From contig NC_053419.1 of assembly GCF_016859285.1 (NCBI RefSeq), positions 13,110,501 through 13,174,500 on the forward strand: a stretch of DNA of 64,000 nt, read 5' to 3'. The stretch comes from Xiphias gladius. Lineage: Eukaryota > Chordata > Actinopteri > Istiophoriformes > Xiphiidae. The position numbers and the translations under genes were made by a program. The notes beneath the pieces were generated by a model. That model saw only the letters and a program-made list of their open reading frames with translations, did no database searches and had not been told where the DNA came from. Every line of letters begins with the position of its first letter. Positions within the stretch are counted from its first letter, which is position 1. Of this stretch, positions 59,906-64,000 are shown in pieces.

Positions 59906-62900
59906 AATCAAACCTAGTCAGTGTAACTCAAAACTTAAGTGTTAAAAATAACAGACTCTTTCCTCCATGCCATTTCCTCCTTTTGGTATGAAATGAATAA
60001 ATCAGGAAATTTTAGTAATATGGGCACTTTGATATGTTTAAGTAGAAACCCATCATGTTCATATGATGCTTAATGTGTGTTACATGGAGGGACACTGTGG
60101 AATGTGAGCTGCGGACTCCCCCGTGGTGTTAAGCTGCTTTGTCTTTTTTTTTTTTAAATTAGTTTTATTTCAGTTTTTTCTATTTATTTCATTCTTTTTA
60201 TTTTATTTTTTGCACTGAATGTGAATATTACTGTATGGGGTCACTGGATAAAGTCAGAGTTTATTCATTTTTTAAAATATTTTTCTTTCGTCATTCTTCC
60301 ATATTGTGCTTATGCATACAGTATACTGTGGTCCTTCACTTTAGTAGGCAACAGTTCTTACCTTTTCTTTTATTTGATATGTAGGATCAGTTGGCGTTGG
60401 CTTGATCAACCCGTTTATCTTATCACAATTCAAGATCCCACTCGGTAAAACTGCTTATTATTGCATGCACTTTAAGGACAAATTCAGGTTGTGAAGTGAA
60501 GCATGAATCTTTCAGAGATTTTAGCTGTTTGTAAATAAAAGTGGTCATAGCATTTTTTGTTTTAAGCCTATGGATACTGGACATTAGCGCCATATTTGAT
60601 ATGATAATTTCACAAATGCCTTTATTTAAGTTGTGCCTGAAGCAGATTTTAGTTACGTGTTTGTTATATCTATATTTTATTTACTGAGGCCGGCACCATT
60701 TTGTTTTGGTTTCATCTAAACTTGTGAATCATTTAATGTTCACTAATCAGAGTTCTTGTAAAGGAAAATGGTGAGAATTGTGCTGTATAACTTTTGATAT
60801 GAATATTTGTACATGAGAATATAGCTAGAACATACAGAAACATCGGTCTATTACTGATAACAGAGCTTAACAATAAGGATTTTTGCTTCATTTTTGTTTT
60901 ATTATATAGAGATATGGTCATATAATAGCTCAATATATTGCTAAGTCAAATCACTAGACTCAGATTGTATAAATGCTGGTGAAGGGAACCACAGACTTAT
61001 TATAATATCATTCCGATGATCTTTTATGGATCAACGGTTCTACAAAAAAAGACACAACAACACGTGGGTCCAGATTGCATTTGAGTAATTAGTGTCTAAT
61101 GATCAGATTTACACATTTTTTGCCATGTTCATTATGGTCATTGAACAGGTTGCACAATGTTTCCATTTATACTGAATGGAAAGATAATTGTTTGGTGCTT
61201 AATTTCTAATACCACCTTTAGCCTTGTAGTTTTTTGTCTTGGAGAGACGATTGATTTTTACAAAATGTAAACATGAAACATTTTGAAACCCCCTCTGAGT
61301 CAAAACACTACTAAGTTTTTCAGACACTCATGACATATTTAGAGTACCCCATGCAGTGAAATCGTCTACAAATGAAGTATATGTATGAAAAAATAAATAC
61401 TATTTTATCACGGGTCAGTTTTTGAAACATTGTTTAATGTGATGGTCTTGCAACCCTGTTATGTTTGACAGGTATTTCCTTACCTGTTTCTTTCTTTTCA
61501 TTTCAGAGCCACAACTTGTATTAATGTTCAGTCATATTCCTCACAGGGCTGAAAGGTGGAAGATGTCCCCTGAATTAACAAAGTATTTTAAACGGAGGAA
61601 TACAGTGACATTCAAATATAATTTCTGATGGCAATAGATCTTAAATGCTCTTGTTTTACACCTAGAAACCTAAATTCTGAATTTGTTATGTTTAACCAGG
61701 GTGTGTTCTGAAGATGAATGGCTCCTCTAGATTTTTCAGCCTTTTACATTTTCCACAAACTTTCTGAAATTTGATGAAAAAAAAAAAAAAGTTTCTCATA
61801 TGCAGTAAGGCCTTTTGTCTGGTCACATAACTGAAGCCTTGTGGACAAATGGTTCCATAAAAAAGTGCTATTGGGGTGCTCGAATAAGGTTTGCCTGATG
61901 GCTTCAGAACAGTTATGAACCTTACAGTCTGTGTGAATTTTAAGTTACAAGAAAGATGTATTTAGTTAGAATAAAGGGGACTTTCCTAAAAACCTGATTC
62001 ACCATTTCCTGTGCAGTTAAAAAACAAAATAAAAGAGATTCTGTTGAAAAAAAAGGAGTCTCAGTCAACATCCTGCATCTTATTACAGTGCATTTCTTAT
62101 AGTTTGTGGTTGAATTTCCTCGTATGCTTTGTGATGTGGTCTAGGGCTTCTCACTTTTGCTTTTTTTTTTTGCTAACCCTAACCCTTTTCTTTGGTGCAA
62201 TATGAAAGCTATGACCTGCAATGTATCAAATGCTGTTAATTATAATTTACTGTAGATCTACAAACACACATGCAAGTTAAAGATAACTTGTGAAAACCAG
62301 AATTTTGAAATGGCAACAAGAGGTGAGAGGGAAGTTAAACTGCAAAGCGTCCAGTCTTCTGTCGGCCTCCTTACATTTCAGGGTCAACTTGCTTTATTTA
62401 GGTGTTGATTAGCAGCTTCCTTTCCTTTTTTGAATATCTGTACTGTATATGCTGGCAGGAATCGGACTGTAGTTTCCTTGAATTGAAGATGTTTGCGGCA
62501 CCATCTGGAGCAGTTGCCCGCCAAACCATAACCCCCTCTATTATCCCCGTGGGCAACTGGAAAGCCCCGAGGATAGCAGAAGTGTGGTTACCCTTTACCC
62601 AAAGTAGTGCTGAGGTAGGGCTGTGGTGCTTTGAGTTCCCCGTCTTTTCTCAAGTAGTCAGTGGTTTGATAACAATACAGCCCCTAGTGTAGATGCTTGA
62701 CACCACGATGCGTTCACCACAAAAAACATGGATATTATGTGAGCTCTCAGTGAGCTGTTTCAGTTGTGCTGCAAAATTAATCTGTTGCTCCATCACATAG
62801 AAATGTTTATTGCACCTGTAATCTGACCTCTCCTCAACCCTGTGATGCAAATGGCTGACTGAAACATGTAATAGGAAGTGACCAACCTTTTCTTGAAATT

Positions 62901-64000
62901 AGTGATGGTGGTGACGATGATGAGATTAGACAACACATGAAAAACCCAGTTTGTGTTATTTTATTATCTAATACATTCCTCTAGTTCCTCCTCCCTATCT
63001 GCCCGAACAAATCGCTGGACTGGAGGAAGCAACACCATTATATGTCACGATGAAATCATCCCCTGAACAGTGAGCCCCGTCAGTCAGAAGCTTAAACATG
63101 CAGTTTTATTATGCTGACATATTGCCTACTTTAGCTAAACAGAACCACCCCTTTACGCACTTCTAAAAGTTTGTGATTGAGAAATGCTTTTCCTGTGACC
63201 TTGCCAGCTTCCTGCACAATGCCCACATGAAAATAATGCTGCAAAAAAACACGAGCAGTCTTAGGAGTTGTTGTTACAATTATAATGATTAAATTCAGTG
63301 GAACTGTTTACCAAAAACAGGAGAAGGGGAGGAAATATTTACCTCAAAATACAGCTTCCCCTGACTGCTGCACACTGCAGTTTTTAAGAATGTTTCTTGC
63401 ACTTTCTAAAGAGTCTCCTTTGAATCTGTTGATTATATTAGGGTAAACCTTGTTAACTAACCATTGTAGCATCTGGGCACCAAGAACAGCATGAGTGCGG
63501 TGCCGTTGCTGTATTATCCAAGTCATATGCAAGCCGGTGGAGCCACTGAAAGATCCACACAAGTCCCTCACTGACATTAGATTGTTACAGTATTTATGCC
63601 TTCTTCTGAATTCAAGGAACTTTACACGTTTCTTAAGTTACCTTATAAAGGTACCGCTTTTATAATGTAGAAAGTGCTTAAGAAACATCATCACTATGCA
63701 GCTTTGTGCATTGTGGTGAGCTCACCTTTGCTTTTTCAGACCCACTGAGTTCTCACCCTCTCACCCACTCTCTCTAGAGGGCAGTAAAAAAGCATGTCAG
63801 TGAACTGTGTCAAAGGGTAGGCGGACCCCTGCGCTTAAATTATTTTCATGCATGTCCGACGCTGTTATGTAATTTCAGCAGGTTAATTTTCCTCAAGAAA
63901 TTTATATACATCAGATATTATGTATATTTTGTATATTTTTCGATGCACAACTAAGAAGAAAGTGATATCAATTTTTTTTTTTTTTTTTTTTGCTATGGCC
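59906..64000. other. 3' flank with no recognised gene
   Basis: AT-rich 3' UTR-like and intergenic sequence. It holds an unassigned 96-codon ORF at 62402-62692 (mixed composition, VGNWKAPRIAEVWLPF), a 77-codon minus-strand ORF at 63344-63577, two telomere-like CTAACCC units near 62.18 kb, and a poly-T run at about 63970-63991. None of these ORFs matches a family I know. Confidence 0.45.

Noticed and set aside
62170-62190. Interstitial telomere repeat
   Set aside because: Only two CTAACCC units; expected by chance and too short to matter.
63344-63577. 77-codon minus ORF as a transposase or reverse transcriptase remnant
   Set aside because: No catalytic motif or recognisable domain could be seen.

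Overview
This window is animal nuclear DNA, almost certainly from a ray-finned (teleost, probably perciform-like) fish. It has intron-rich genes with GT-AG junctions, short introns, dispersed repeats that I recognise as typical of fish genomes, and vertebrate gene families. Nothing bacterial, viral or plasmid-like was seen. Gene models were built by hand, following reading phase across each splice site and comparing with family sequences from memory.

Layout, left to right. (1) 259-11736, minus: 5' two thirds of a slingshot cofilin phosphatase (ssh1), 12 coding exons, catalytic cysteine beyond the left edge, CpG-rich promoter at about 11.7-12.2 kb. (2) 13477-18380, minus: svop, a 12-helix synaptic-vesicle transporter-like protein; the first exon is tentative. 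(3) 20674-34863, plus, divergent from svop: a complete class I myosin (myo1h), 32 coding exons, 1040 residues. (4) 36153-45587, plus: susd2, 16 exons, 816 residues, a type I membrane protein with SMB-like, AMOP, vWD and Sushi modules. (5) 48348-49444, plus: an HSPB1-like small heat shock protein, 3 exons, 204 residues, with a TATA box. (6) 53378-59682, plus: eight exons encoding only the C-terminal coiled-coil half of a TAO kinase (taok3-like). No kinase-domain exons lie between this block and the heat shock gene. (7) 59.7-64 kb: 3' UTR and non-coding sequence, with no gene recognised.

The order ssh1-svop-myo1h matches the human 12q24.11 block. susd2, the HSPB1-like gene and taok3 are not their immediate neighbours in human, so a rearrangement or fish-specific linkage begins to the right of myo1h. 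The genes have unrelated jobs (actin turnover, vesicle transport, membrane-actin motor, cell-surface protein, chaperone, kinase scaffold) and are not an operon-like system, although ssh1, myo1h and TAO kinases all touch the cytoskeleton.

The most notable observation is the taok3 block. It lacks the kinase domain, and at the first base-paired splice acceptor of its second exon it carries an in-frame TAG where the family has Gln. A second in-frame AG 12 bases downstream would remove that stop, and a Met codon at 54352 could start a 438-residue kinase-less protein. It could be a decayed fragment, an assembly artefact or a short coiled-coil gene; the sequence alone does not decide.
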